A stretch of 64,000 bases of DNA, from NCBI GenBank assembly GCA_016713275.1, contig JADJPL010000004.1, positions 62,001-126,000 of the forward strand. Reading direction: 5' to 3'. A program made the position numbers and the translations under genes. This DNA is from Haliscomenobacter sp. Lineage in GTDB: Bacteria > Bacteroidota > Bacteroidia > Chitinophagales > Saprospiraceae. Of this stretch, positions 47,172 through 56,069 are shown one piece after another (the first letter of the stretch is position 1; every line of letters starts with the position of its first letter). The notes under the pieces were generated by a model. The model worked only from the letters and a program-made list of their open reading frames with translations, searched no databases and was not told where the DNA came from.

Positions 47172-49268
47172 ATGAAAGTATTCAAAATAGAAATTAAGAA
47201 TTATCGATTGTTAAAAAACTTCTCCATGGACTTGGAAGAAGACCTATCACTAATTATTGGTAAAAATAATACTGGTAAAACTTCAATCCTGTTAGCTCTT
47301 GAAAAATTTTTAAGTCAGACCGAAAGGAATAATTTTTCATTTGACGATTTCAATATTGAGTTCAAAAAAGAAATCAGTAGACTGATTGATAGTGATGAAG
47401 AAGTTCTAGAGGATAAGTATGACCGGTTGGGTATTAAACTCAGACTATTCATTCAATATACGGAAACTGACAACTTGTCAAATGTAAGTAGGGTCATGAT
47501 GGATTTGGATCCTAACAACAATGTTATTGTTCTTGGATTTGAATATTCAATGGATTTTAATGGTTGTTCCAGTCTTAAAAAAGACTACGCTGAATTTAAA
47601 TCCACTGAAAAAATAAAAAAAGAGGCCAAGCCAGATTATTCTATTAGAAGTGTATATGATTTCTTGCGATTACATCAAACGAATTATTTCAAAATAAATA
47701 AACGATCATTTGAATACGATCCTACATCTCAATTGGCAAATGAAGAGGTATCTATTGATCTTGAGAAAGAGAAAATTAGTATTTCAGATATTATAAACTT
47801 TAAGTATATCAGTGCAAAACGGGATGTTGCTAATAAAGATGTTGATAAAACACTATCCGGCCAGACATCAAGAATTTATCGACGTACCGAGACGAGTGAT
47901 GACCAGAATCAAGCAGTTGAGGATTTCAAAGACAAACTAAGCGAAACTGATAGCCATTTAAGTGGAATATATAAGGCACTTTTTGAAGATATAGTAAAGA
48001 AAGTAAGAGATTTTGGTGGTATAAAAATCAATGAGTCAGAGATTGAAATAATTTCAACGCTACAACACAGGGAATTACTCGAAGGGAATACTACGGTCGT
48101 TTACAAACATGATGAAGGCAATCACCTACCTGAGCATTACAATGGCTTGGGATACATGAACCTTATCAGTATGATTTTTGAAATTGAAATACTTGTAAAT
48201 GAATTTAAGCGTGAAAAAGATAAAAAACCTGCGGACATTAATCTCCTTTTTATAGAAGAACCAGAAGCACACACCCACCCACAAATGCAGTATATTTTCA
48301 TCAAGAATATAAAAAGCCTACTTGGGGAGGGTATTAAACGAGAGGACGGAGAAAACAGAAATTTGCAATATATTATAAGCACTCATTCTGCTTGTATATT
48401 ATCTGATAGCGATTTTGGCGACATAAAATACCTAAAAAAAGAGAGTGGAAGCGGCATCATAGCTAAAAACTTAAAAGCATTGGAGTCAGAGTACAAAGAA
48501 GAAACAGCACAATATCAATTTCTAAAACAGTATTTAACAATCAGTCGGGCAGAAATATTTTTTGCAGATAAGGCGATTTTGATTGAAGGCGATACGGAAA
48601 GAATACTTATCCCAACACTAATGAGAAAGATAGATATTGAAGAAAAAAAGAAATATGAAGTTTCAGGTGAACGAGATAAATGCCTACCATTGCTTTCGCA
48701 AAATATTTCAGTCATTGAAGTTGGAGCATATTCTCAAATATTTGAAAAATTCATAGAGTTTTTAGGGATAAAATCATTAATAATAACCGACATTGATGCT
48801 GTTATGGTGACGGGCCAAGATGAAAAAGGTAAAGACATTATTAATGCTTGTAGAGTTTCAGAAGGTACGTCCTCTAGTAATTCAGCACTAAATCATTTTT
48901 TTTCTGATAAAAGTTGGTATGATTTAATAGATTCACCAATAGAAAGCAGGATGATTCTGTTGGGAGAAGCCAGCGTACTTATATCATATCAGTCCTCGCA
49001 AAACGGATATCATGGAAGAAGTGTTGAGGATGCATTTATTTCTTTAAATATTGACTTTGTTAAAGAAAAGCGTTCCGAGTTTAGAGGTCTTAAAAACATA
49101 AAGTATTTAGATGACCCTGCTAAAGACCCCTATGACCTTGCCCATGATTGTGTTAATAAAAAAACTCATTTTGCTTTAGACATACTGTATCACAGTAATG
49201 AAGAACTGAGTAACTGGGAAATTCCTGATTATATAAAAGAAGGTTTATTATGGTTAAAGAAAGATTGA
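47172..49268 (+). CDS. gajA: OLD-family ATPase/nuclease, Gabija GajA-like
   Basis: A 698-residue OLD-type protein. N-terminal ABC-like ATPase: Walker A IIGKNNTGKTS (residues 29-38), LLFIEEPEAHTHPQMQ (Walker B, about 358-373) and ISTHSACIL. C-terminal TOPRIM nuclease: ILIEGDTERILIP (Glu472) and LIITDIDAV. Together with the overlapping UvrD-type helicase gene this is the Gabija arrangement, where GajA nicks DNA when nucleotides run low during phage infection and GajB helps trigger it (established for Bacillus Gabija). GajA there is about 580 residues; this one is longer. Assignment as Gabija rests on gene pairing and motifs only. Confidence 0.8.
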   Translation: MKVFKIEIKNYRLLKNFSMDLEEDLSLIIGKNNTGKTSILLALEKFLSQTERNNFSFDDFNIEFKKEISRLIDSDEEVLEDKYDRLGIKLRLFIQYTETDNLSNVSRVMMDLDPNNNVIVLGFEYSMDFNGCSSLKKDYAEFKSTEKIKKEAKPDYSIRSVYDFLRLHQTNYFKINKRSFEYDPTSQLANEEVSIDLEKEKISISDIINFKYISAKRDVANKDVDKTLSGQTSRIYRRTETSDDQNQAVEDFKDKLSETDSHLSGIYKALFEDIVKKVRDFGGIKINESEIEIISTLQHRELLEGNTTVVYKHDEGNHLPEHYNGLGYMNLISMIFEIEILVNEFKREKDKKPADINLLFIEEPEAHTHPQMQYIFIKNIKSLLGEGIKREDGENRNLQYIISTHSACILSDSDFGDIKYLKKESGSGIIAKNLKALESEYKEETAQYQFLKQYLTISRAEIFFADKAILIEGDTERILIPTLMRKIDIEEKKKYEVSGERDKCLPLLSQNISVIEVGAYSQIFEKFIEFLGIKSLIITDIDAVMVTGQDEKGKDIINACRVSEGTSSSNSALNHFFSDKSWYDLIDSPIESRMILLGEASVLISYQSSQNGYHGRSVEDAFISLNIDFVKEKRSEFRGLKNIKYLDDPAKDPYDLAHDCVNKKTHFALDILYHSNEELSNWEIPDYIKEGLLWLKKD

Positions 49269-50950
49269 CATTAGAACCTGAGGTGCAGGAAATTTTACAT
49301 TTTATAGACAATAAGCGCAATTTCTTGTTAAGTGGAGGTGCAGGAAGTGGAAAAACGTATTCTTTGATTCAAGTTATTCGACAGGTAATTGCCGAAAATC
49401 CGACTTCAAAGGTGGCTTGTATGACATATACCAATGCAGCAGTTAAAGAAATTGAAGAGCGGGTAAGTCATAGAAATTTAAACGTTTCGACTATTCATGA
49501 TTTTTTATGGGATAATATTAAGCATTTTAAAAAGGCGTTGAAGTCTGCTTTAATCGAATTAATAAATGATGTAGAGTCTAAAATTAATATTGACGAGACA
49601 ACTCCCATCCTAAATGACTATTTTGATCATCTCGAAAAAGGGATTCAATATAAGGAGTATTTAAAAATCAAAGAAGGAATTATTTCTCATGACGAGTTGC
49701 TAATAGTATCGAATTTTATTTTTGAAAAATATCCAAGCCTTAGTAGTATTGTTAAGGACAAGTATCAATTCATTTTTATCGATGAATACCAAGATACCAG
49801 CAAGACAGTTGTTGATATTTTTCTAAATCATTTTAAGAAAAGCAAAAACTAAATATTGTTGGCTTTTGGAGATGCAATGCAATCCATCTATGATGATACA
49901 ATTGGAAATTTAGATGAATACATAGGTGATACGATAGATATGGTGCATGAAGTAAAGAAAACTCAAAACAGAAGAAGTCCACATAAAGTAATTGAATTAG
50001 CGAATAGGTTAAGAACTGATGGAATATTACAAGAGCCTTCCATTGATGGGAGCGCACCAAATATGGTAGATGGACGGGTAAAAGAAGGGAATATTCTATT
50101 TATTTATTCCCATAAAAGCGAAGTTCTATCTGTAAAACAATATTTATGTGAAAAATATGGATGGAAGTTTGAAAATGCAATGGAAACAAAAGAACTAAAT
50201 TTAACACATAACCTAATAGCTGATAAAGCTGGTTTTCGGATACTGATGGATATTTATGACAAAGATATGATATTGAGCTATAGGGATAGAATAAAAAAGT
50301 ATATTAAGGACAAAGGAATTACCACCGATTTTTCTGAAAAAACATTTGGAGAAGTTATTGCCGTATTGGAGCAGGGAAAAACTGGAAAAGAATTCAATCT
50401 AGTTAGGCCCACGAGTGCCATGCAGATATTTATTGATTGCAACCCCGAGTTATATCAGAAAACCTTAAATTACAAATATGGGGTATTCTGTAAAATGTAT
50501 GTCAATAAAGATCAACTTCTCGATGATAAAAAGCAAGATGAAGAGGATGAAAATAAAATGGGATCAAAAAGAGATAAGTTGATAAAGCATCTGTTTAAAA
50601 TTCAAAACAATATAATGCTTTATTTGAATGGTCGTTACAATGAATTTTTGAGAGCAACTGACTATAGAGACAAAATTGTTCGGATTGAAGACAAACGTAC
50701 TTTAAAATCTAACATTGAGAGTCTTGTAAATGTAGGAGACAAAACGATTGACGAAGTAATTAATGATGCGCATGAAAAAGGCATCTGCCTGAAGGATGAC
50801 AAACTTGAGGATTTTAAGACAAAAAATGGATACCTATATACCTGTACCCGAGCAAAAGATAATTTGGTCGTTTTTTATCACAATCCGAGTCCAGCAGTCA
50901 TAAATAAGGCGAGTGAATGGTTTGGCAAAGACAATATTGTAGAATTGTAA
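49250..50950 (+). CDS. gajB: UvrD/Rep-like helicase, Gabija GajB-like, in-frame stop
   Basis: The gene overlaps gajA by 19 bases. Motifs: Walker A LLSGGAGSGKTYS (about 26-38), ACMTYTNAAVKEIEERV, STIHDFLW, and motif II FIFIDEYQDTSK. A TAA at 49850-49852 interrupts the same reading frame; before it stands HFKKSKN and after it ILLAFGDAMQSIYDD, the expected helicase motif III region. So a lysine codon AAA has become TAA. Coding continues without further breaks to YTCTRAKDNLVVFYHN (motif VI-like) and the stop at 50950. Joined length is 566 residues. Confidence 0.78.
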
Positions 50951-50953
50951 ACA

Positions 50954-51016
50954 GCCAACTAGGTGCTATCGAAAAATGCTCCTAAACGTCGCATCTTCGT
51001 CAGCACAAACGTTAGC
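50954..51016. repeat. attC-like inverted repeat S3
   Basis: GCCAACTAGGTGCTATCGAA, AAATGC pairs with GCATCTTCGTCAGCACAAAC, GTTAGC: GCYAAC, GTGCT, CGAA and ATGC blocks match in order, with unpaired bases between. 63 bases, starting 4 bases after the gajB stop codon. Confidence 0.75.
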
Positions 51017-51039
51017 AGTTATTATACAAAAATAGACTC

Positions 51040-51845
51040 ATGGCAAGAATAATTCCTCCTAATTTCGATGTTAATAAAGAAGCCCTCGATTCAAATGAAT
51101 TAGTAATCAGAGACACTTTAAAGGTGAAAATTGTCAATTGGGCAAAATTTAGATTTTCAATCTATGCAGGTAATAGTTCTGATGTGCTATTAAGTCCGAA
51201 CCCAATTGATAATGATGTAAAACAGGCCTTTATTGAACTTGCTAAATCACATTATGAAGTTGTTAATTCTATTGGTTACGCAAAATTTAGTTTATCTGAA
51301 CTTCAGACTTTTGACAAGGCCAAACTTGACTATTTATTTAGAATAAATAAAGGCCTGAAGGAGTTTTATATTCATTTGGGTTCTGTTTTTGATAATTTAG
51401 CTCGTTTGATTTTTATTTTGAATATCGCTGATTCTGCCACCCAAAAAAAGGGTCAAGATTAATTCGCCATTGGATAGATTGGCCTCAACTGTCAAAAGAA
51501 TATAGCTTTAGTAAATATAGCTCAATTATTAATAATCAAATACTTAACGAGATATTAGTTTTAAGGAACAACTATATTCATAATTGGCGTTCTGTAATTT
51601 TTATAGATTCCAAAACAGGAGATTTATTCCTCTCCAATCAAATTAGAGCAGATAGAAATTACTTGTGGCATTATGAAGAAAGTGCAGAGTTTAATAGTAA
51701 GTACCGAAATGACTTGAAACCTTTAATTCAATTCATGACTGACGATTTTAATTTTGTTGAGAATTGCCAGAATACGATATTTGAGCAATTAATCTTTGAT
51801 TTGTCGATATTTGAAACTAATTATAATTTAAAGATAAAAGAATAA
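51040..51845 (+). CDS. HEPN-like protein (RNNYIH), frameshift in A7 run
   Basis: Joined length about 268 residues. Frame 1 (51040-51462) begins MARIIPPNFDVNKEALDSNE and contains GLKEFYIHLGSVFDNLARLI. At the A7 run near 51447 the frame shifts to RLIRHWIDWPQLSKEYSFSK, then ILVLRNNYIHNWRSV, with the RX4H motif of HEPN domains at 51564-51581, and on to the stop at 51845. FDNLARLIF followed by RNNxIH recalls Cthe_2314-type HEPN proteins. Single-gene cassette between S3 and S4. Confidence 0.6.
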
Positions 51846-51850
51846 CAAAA

Positions 51851-51980
51851 GCTAACCACGTGTATAAGCAATGGCAAGGCTTGTAGCTTGACAAGCATAT
51901 CGTCTCGCATCGCAGGTCAGAAATGTGGGATGCAAACGAAGCTAAGAAGTCCACAACTGCTCATACCGGCCCCCGTTGGC
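51851..51980. repeat. attC-like inverted repeat S4
   Basis: GCTAACCACGTGTATAAGC on the left; GCTCATACCGGCCCCCGTTGGC on the right. GTATAAGC pairs with GCTCATAC and GCTAAC with GTTGGC. 130 bases, starting 5 bases after the previous stop codon. Confidence 0.7.
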
Positions 51981-52004
51981 AGCAAGAATAAAAAAGAAAG
52001 ACAC

Positions 52005-53185
52005 ATGAACTGGAAACAAGCAAAAAACACAGTAGAAAATCTATACGACATTCCAGGAGACTGGTTAAAAATAGAATATTTTGAAGCACTCAATATTTTA
52101 TTTAGAGTAGAAAATTCGCTTCGAGTATTTGTTTATATTATCTTAAAAAATGGATTTCAAGACAAATGGAAGGACTTATCCATAACCAGTGATGACGCTG
52201 AAAATTCCACAATTGGTGCTATAGCCAAAAACGGCTTGCTCAAGACAAAAACTACGCTTATTTGGGGTTTGTATTAAATAGTCCTCTCCTCCATCTAACA
52301 AGCGGAGAATTAATTAGAGTAATCACATCTGATGCATATTGGAAATTATTTAAAAACTACTTTTTAGGTTCTAAAGACATTATTAAAAACAAACTTGATG
52401 AAATCGGAAATGTAAGAAATTCATTAGCTCATTTTAGACCTATAAAGAAAGGAGACATTGAACTTGTAAAACAAAATTCAATTCACACCTTACAGGAAAT
52501 TGAAAGAACTCTGGAAGACTTTATTACATGCCCTGACATAGTCCCAACAAACACAGAAGAAAATTGGTATAAGGAAATTATTACCCTCGGTGTAGAAGAA
52601 TGTAAAATATCCTTTAAGCAAAGTAAGAAGGAACAATGGATAAAATTGATACTCTCTTTTAATGCCCCTGTTTTAAAGATTTTAAAAAATTACTTCGGAT
52701 ATAACATTGCCACCGTTAACCTAAAGACTGACCGAATTTTAGTTGATTATCCCCAAATAGCTAAACATACAATTTGCGTGACGGAAGTTGTACCATCTGC
52801 ATTTACAAAAACACCAGAAGAAAATAACTTTATCAAACAAATTCGCTTTACTTTTAGCAGAACTTCTTTAGAGAAAAATCACTCTGAAATTAAAGCCGAC
52901 CTTGAAAATATATTACTATCAATATCAAAGGAAATTGCGTTAATCAAAGATGACAATTTGGCAAGGGGTAGGTTGATAGAAGTTGTCCATTGCAGATTTG
53001 AAAAACAAAGTGACATTGAATATTATGAATTAGATGGTGAAATTTTTCGAACTGAGTTTGATGAAGAAAGTCCTGTTGAATATTGGGGAGCATTTAATTT
53101 TTCTTCAAAAAACTTTATCACAGACACAGATAAGTATCCTTGGATGCCAGTCGAAATTTCTGAAGACAATGAATTACCATTTTAG
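52005..53185 (+). CDS. HEPN-like protein (RNSLAH), one frameshift
   Basis: Joined length about 393 residues, starting MNWKQAKNTVENLYDIPGDW. The frame shifts near 52235 (QDKNYAYLGFVLNSPLLHLT continues). The HEPN motif EIGNVRNSLAHFRPIKKGD (RX4H at 52415-52432) is the form seen in SWT1-type and abortive-infection HEPN domains. The C-terminal 200 residues (TEVVPSAFTKTPEENNFIKQ, WMPVEISEDNELPF) are unrecognised. Third HEPN-like gene in 7 kb, again alone between two boundary repeats. Confidence 0.62.
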
Positions 53186-53195
53186 AATGCCAGCT

Positions 53196-53327
53196 GCCAA
53201 TAGCTGTTTTCAAAAGCGGGGGTTTCGTACTTCTATTAAGGGGAAGTGCTGAATCCAAGCTTTGAGCATCAAATGAAGTTTAGTGCAAAAGAGCCTCGCA
53301 TTTGCAAAGCGGCCAAACGTTAATAGC
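53196..53327. repeat. attC-like inverted repeat S5
   Basis: GCCAATAGCTGTTTTCAAAA, GCGGGG on the left pairs imperfectly with CTCGCATTTGCAAAGCGGCC, AAAC on the right, then GTTAATAGC. About 132 bases, starting 10 bases after the HEPN gene stop codon. Confidence 0.6.
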
Positions 53328-53357
53328 AAAATTCTCATCAATACACAAATAGAAACT

Positions 53358-54187
53358 ATGGACTGGAAAGAATATGAAGAAATCACCAAATACGTTTATG
53401 AGACTTTGGGCAATGCTGCTGGAACTAAGATAGTAGGACATGGAAGAACTTGTAAAGTAGAAGGCAAATCAGGTGTCTCCCATCAAATAGATATCTTGAC
53501 AAGTCATTCCGACGGAGTTCATAATTATCGTACAGCCATAGAATGTAAGTACTGGGATAAAAAATTAATAAAGAAATTGTCATGAAAATCGCCGAAATCA
53601 TAGAAGATTCGGGAATCAATAAAGGCGTGGTTGTATCTAAAATGGGATTTACTGAAGATGCGATTTCTTTTGCTGAGTATAAAAATGTTGGCCTTGTTGA
53701 ACTAAGGGAAATGGAAAAACGGGATTGGCAGGATCAGTTAACAAAACCATCCTTTCAAGTTGCATTGGTTTCGATTACCACCGCTATTACATTAAGACGT
53801 CCCGAAATTTCGAGTATAATTATTCATCGTATCAACGACAACCCCATTAAAATAAACCCAAGACACATGGCTGTGAGACATAATAGCGGATATGAGGTTT
53901 CTATTGACCAATACTTTGGAGCATTTAAAAAGCTTTTACATGATCAAGAGCCAGAAAAAATTTTGGAGAAATATTATGAACTCAAAGATGCCATCCTGAT
54001 TAACAGAACTACTAAGGAAGAAACTCCAATTAGTGGCTTTACGTTGTTAGGCAAACTTACGGTTAGAAATGATGATGTGAAACGGGAAATAGAAATAGTG
54101 GATGAAGTATGGCTGACCATGAAAATCCTGTTCGAGGGAAACTCATTTTCTGTTTTAAAGAGTGGTCTAATTAAAAAAGATGAATAG
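53358..54187 (+). CDS. PD-(D/E)XK endonuclease, Mrr-like, one frameshift
   Basis: Joined length about 276 residues from MDWKEYEEITKYVYETLGN. The nuclease core is SGVSHQIDILTSHSDG and TAIECKYWDKK, with Asp and Glu-x-Lys in the PD-(D/E)XK arrangement. At the A6 run near 53562 the frame shifts; the continuation INKEIVMKIAEIIEDSGINK, GVVVSKMGFTEDAISFAEYK is the usual second half of Mrr-type restriction-like nucleases. The C-terminal part (HRINDNPIKINPRHM onward) is unrecognised. It would cut foreign or modified DNA (inference). Confidence 0.68.
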
Positions 54188-54216
54188 GGATTTTGCGCCA
54201 CGATGAACAAAAATCG

Positions 54217-54300
54217 AGCCGGAAGAGGCAAGCCCTGAGCCCACCCCTTCCCTTTCTCACCACCGTGCCTACGGACCTTGTACACAGAGGTTCACGGAAC
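54217..54300 (-). ncRNA. group II intron domain V/VI-like remnant G1
   Basis: On the minus strand: GAACCTCTGTGTACAAGGTC, CGTAGGCACGGTGGTGAGAA, AGG, then a GC-rich hairpin region ending in GGCTTGCCTCTTCC. GTAxGCACGGTGGTG-GA-AGG resembles domain V and the start of domain VI of bacterial group II introns. No reverse transcriptase is present. The 390-base gap 54188-54577 otherwise holds S6 and no gene. Confidence 0.4.
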
Positions 54301-54400
54301 AACCACAACGTTCTTATGACGAACGGTAGAACTTTTGGGGCACAAGTGCAGCAAGGCGGCACGATTTCCACCAAGAGCACAAAAAAGGCTGGAACAAGAG

Positions 54401-54463
54401 GCTAACGGTCGCCCGCCATTGCTCGACGCGAAGCCATTTGGGGATGGTACTGAACGAGTTGGC
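54401..54463. repeat. attC-like boundary S6 (weak)
   Basis: GCTAACGGTCGCCCGCC at the left and GAACGAGTTGGC at the right give the GCYAAC and GTTRGC ends 63 bases apart, the same length as S2 and S3, but internal pairing is poor. Confidence 0.4.
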
Positions 54464-54577
54464 GCCGGCGCCCGAAAGCAGGATTTTCGTTTGAATTAGC
54501 TAAAAATTCCTTAGATTTGCATAACATTCCGGGGAGTGGCATTCCGGAGATTAATTAAGCCAACCACATCTTAAAAC

Positions 54578-55141
54578 ATGGCAACGGTTCTAAAAATCAA
54601 CATAAATGACCTAAACGCCCAGTTTTTTCGCGATTTAGGTCAAAAGATTTCGAGTTCTACGGAAATTGAAATTCGGATACCTGAAAAAAAACCAAAGGTT
54701 GAAATTTTTTCAGATGCCGATTTTTGGCAGGTTATTGAGCTTTTCGACTGGTCGAAGGAAGACTCAGACGATATAATGGCTCCTGCTATTAATAAATTAG
54801 CAGGCATGCCCGTGGTCAACATTTATCTCTTCGCGGACAAACTATCGGAGAAGTTACACCAGTTAGATACCCGCTTACACGGCGAAGCCTATTTAAAAAA
54901 TGAGGGCGGCGACTATTTGTCGGTTGATGACTTTCTCTATGTTCGGTGCGCTGTCGTGGCAGAAGGGAAAGCCTATTTTGACAACGTGCTTCAAAATCCA
55001 TCCGAATTTCCTGCTGACCTTAGTTTTGAACCTATATTAAATCTACCTGACCAAGCCTACGAGCTCAAAACTGGGAGAACATTCGAATCTTTTCCTACGG
55101 TAAGTTATGAGACTTACAGCAATAAAAAAGCCTGGGATTAA
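54578..55141 (+). CDS. DUF4240 family protein with antitoxin-like N terminus
   Basis: A 187-residue protein. Residues 1-40 (MATVLKININDLNAQFFRDL, TEIEIRIPEKKP) look like the start of a small antitoxin. Residues 45-187 have the DUF4240 pattern: FWQVIELFDWSKE, LFADKLSEKLHQLDTRL, YLSVDDFLYVRCAVVAEGKA, YFDNVLQNPSEFP. DUF4240 proteins have no known activity. It lies alone between the S6/G1 region and a second G-type remnant. Confidence 0.72.
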   Translation: MATVLKININDLNAQFFRDLGQKISSSTEIEIRIPEKKPKVEIFSDADFWQVIELFDWSKEDSDDIMAPAINKLAGMPVVNIYLFADKLSEKLHQLDTRLHGEAYLKNEGGDYLSVDDFLYVRCAVVAEGKAYFDNVLQNPSEFPADLSFEPILNLPDQAYELKTGRTFESFPTVSYETYSNKKAWD

Positions 55142-55177
55142 GGATGCCGCACAACCATTCTAATCAAAATATGAAAC

Positions 55178-55265
55178 CGTAGGGAGAGGTAAGCCATAGA
55201 CACCCTCGCCAGCCCTTTCCCACCTCCGTGTGTACCGGCCAGGCACACAGCCGCCCGTTGTTCAA
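55178..55265 (-). ncRNA. group II intron domain V/VI-like remnant G2
   Basis: On the minus strand: GGGCGGCTGTGTGCCTGGCC, GGTACACACGGAGGTGGGAA, AGGG, ending in GGCTTACCTCTCCC. It aligns with G1 over its whole length. A still shorter relative (GGAGAGGTAAGTGCCC) is at about 57410 on the plus strand. Confidence 0.38.
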
Positions 55266-55362
55266 CCTACTCAAAAAGAAGTTTCGGTAGGGATGTGTAC
55301 ACAGGGGATTGTAACATTTTGAGAAAGAAGGTATCTTTGGAAGAGATTAAAAGCCGCAACCG

Positions 55363-55611
55363 ATGACCAAAAACCTGGAAATAAGGAAATATAAGTTGAT
55401 CCAGGAAATCATCCGTATGGATGACGAAGCCTCTATTGCCAAAATAGAGGGGCAAATTGAAGCTATGCAAAAGGAAGATACCGTTTGGCATGCCGCCATC
55501 AAACCATTGCGAAAAACGATTACGTTATACATGACGCGAAGTGGTTTGGGAAAATTCCCAAACCACTTCGCGTCATGTATAGATGCTTCAAATCAAAAAG
55601 TTAAAACATGA
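55363..55611 (+). CDS. antitoxin-like protein, truncated by a fold-back repeat
   Basis: The first 53 residues (MTKNLEIRKYKLIQEIIRMD, EASIAKIEGQIEAMQKE, WHAAIKPLRKTI) resemble small Bacteroidota antitoxins of RelE/ParE-type modules, which continue with a KPMRKTLSIEQIKxEQ-like end. Here the natural end is lost: the frame runs into the 27-base fold-back repeat at 55526-55581 and finishes with unrelated codons. No toxin follows; the next gene is DUF1801, overlapping by four bases. Confidence 0.5.
   Translation: MTKNLEIRKYKLIQEIIRMDDEASIAKIEGQIEAMQKEDTVWHAAIKPLRKTITLYMTRSGLGKFPNHFASCIDASNQKVKT
55526..55581. repeat. perfect 27-base fold-back inverted repeat, 2-base loop
   Basis: Arm 1 is 55526-55552 (TATACATGACGCGAAG onward), the loop is AA, arm 2 is 55555-55581. 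All 27 positions pair. It lies inside the end of the antitoxin-like frame and 27 bases before the DUF1801 start. Too long and too perfect for a routine terminator, and no T-run follows. Confidence 0.85.
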
Positions 55612-56033
55612 ACATAGAAGAACAAATAAAAAATTACATGGACAGCCTGCCCGAACCCAAACGTTCTGACATGGAAGCATTGCACAAACAGGTACTTCAG
55701 TTATTGCCCAAAAGTACCTTGTGGTTTTTAGACGGCAAAGACGATAAAGGAAAAATGGTTTCTAACCCTAGTATTGGCTACGGACTTCGAACAATAAAAT
55801 ACGCAGACGGAAAGACCAAAGAGTTTTATCAAATTGGTATAAGCGCTAACACGACAGGAATATCCGTTTATATCATGGGTATTGAAGACAAAACGTATTT
55901 GCCTGAGACCTACGGAAAAAAAATAGGCAAAGCAAGCGTAACGGGCTATTGCATTAAATTCAAAACGTTGAAAGATATTCGTATGGACGCCCTTGAAGAT
56001 GCCATTCGAGACGGTGTACATCAGACTTCATAA
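55608..56033 (+). CDS. DUF1801 domain protein
   Basis: A 141-residue protein starting MNIEEQIKNYMDSLPEPKRS, with ALHKQVLQLLPKSTLWFLDG, GYGLRTIKYADGKTKEFYQI and GKASVTGYCIKFKTLKDIRM, the DUF1801 layout of the type annotated near antitoxins and cassettes. Different subgroup from the copy at 16748. Function unproven (frataxin-like fold). Confidence 0.78.
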   Translation: MNIEEQIKNYMDSLPEPKRSDMEALHKQVLQLLPKSTLWFLDGKDDKGKMVSNPSIGYGLRTIKYADGKTKEFYQIGISANTTGISVYIMGIEDKTYLPETYGKKIGKASVTGYCIKFKTLKDIRMDALEDAIRDGVHQTS

Positions 56034-56069
56034 CCGACAACAGATCACCAACCGTATGCCAGCGCGCGC

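Noticed and set aside
45307..54463. Canonical class 1-type integron
   Set aside because: No intI-like tyrosine recombinase is visible and the boundary cores do not match RYYYAAC/GTTRRRY exactly; described only as attC-like.
54188..54577. Small protein genes in the gap after the Mrr-like nuclease (for example 54193-54405)
   Set aside because: The frames overlap the intron-like remnant and boundary repeat and have no plausible start site or protein character.
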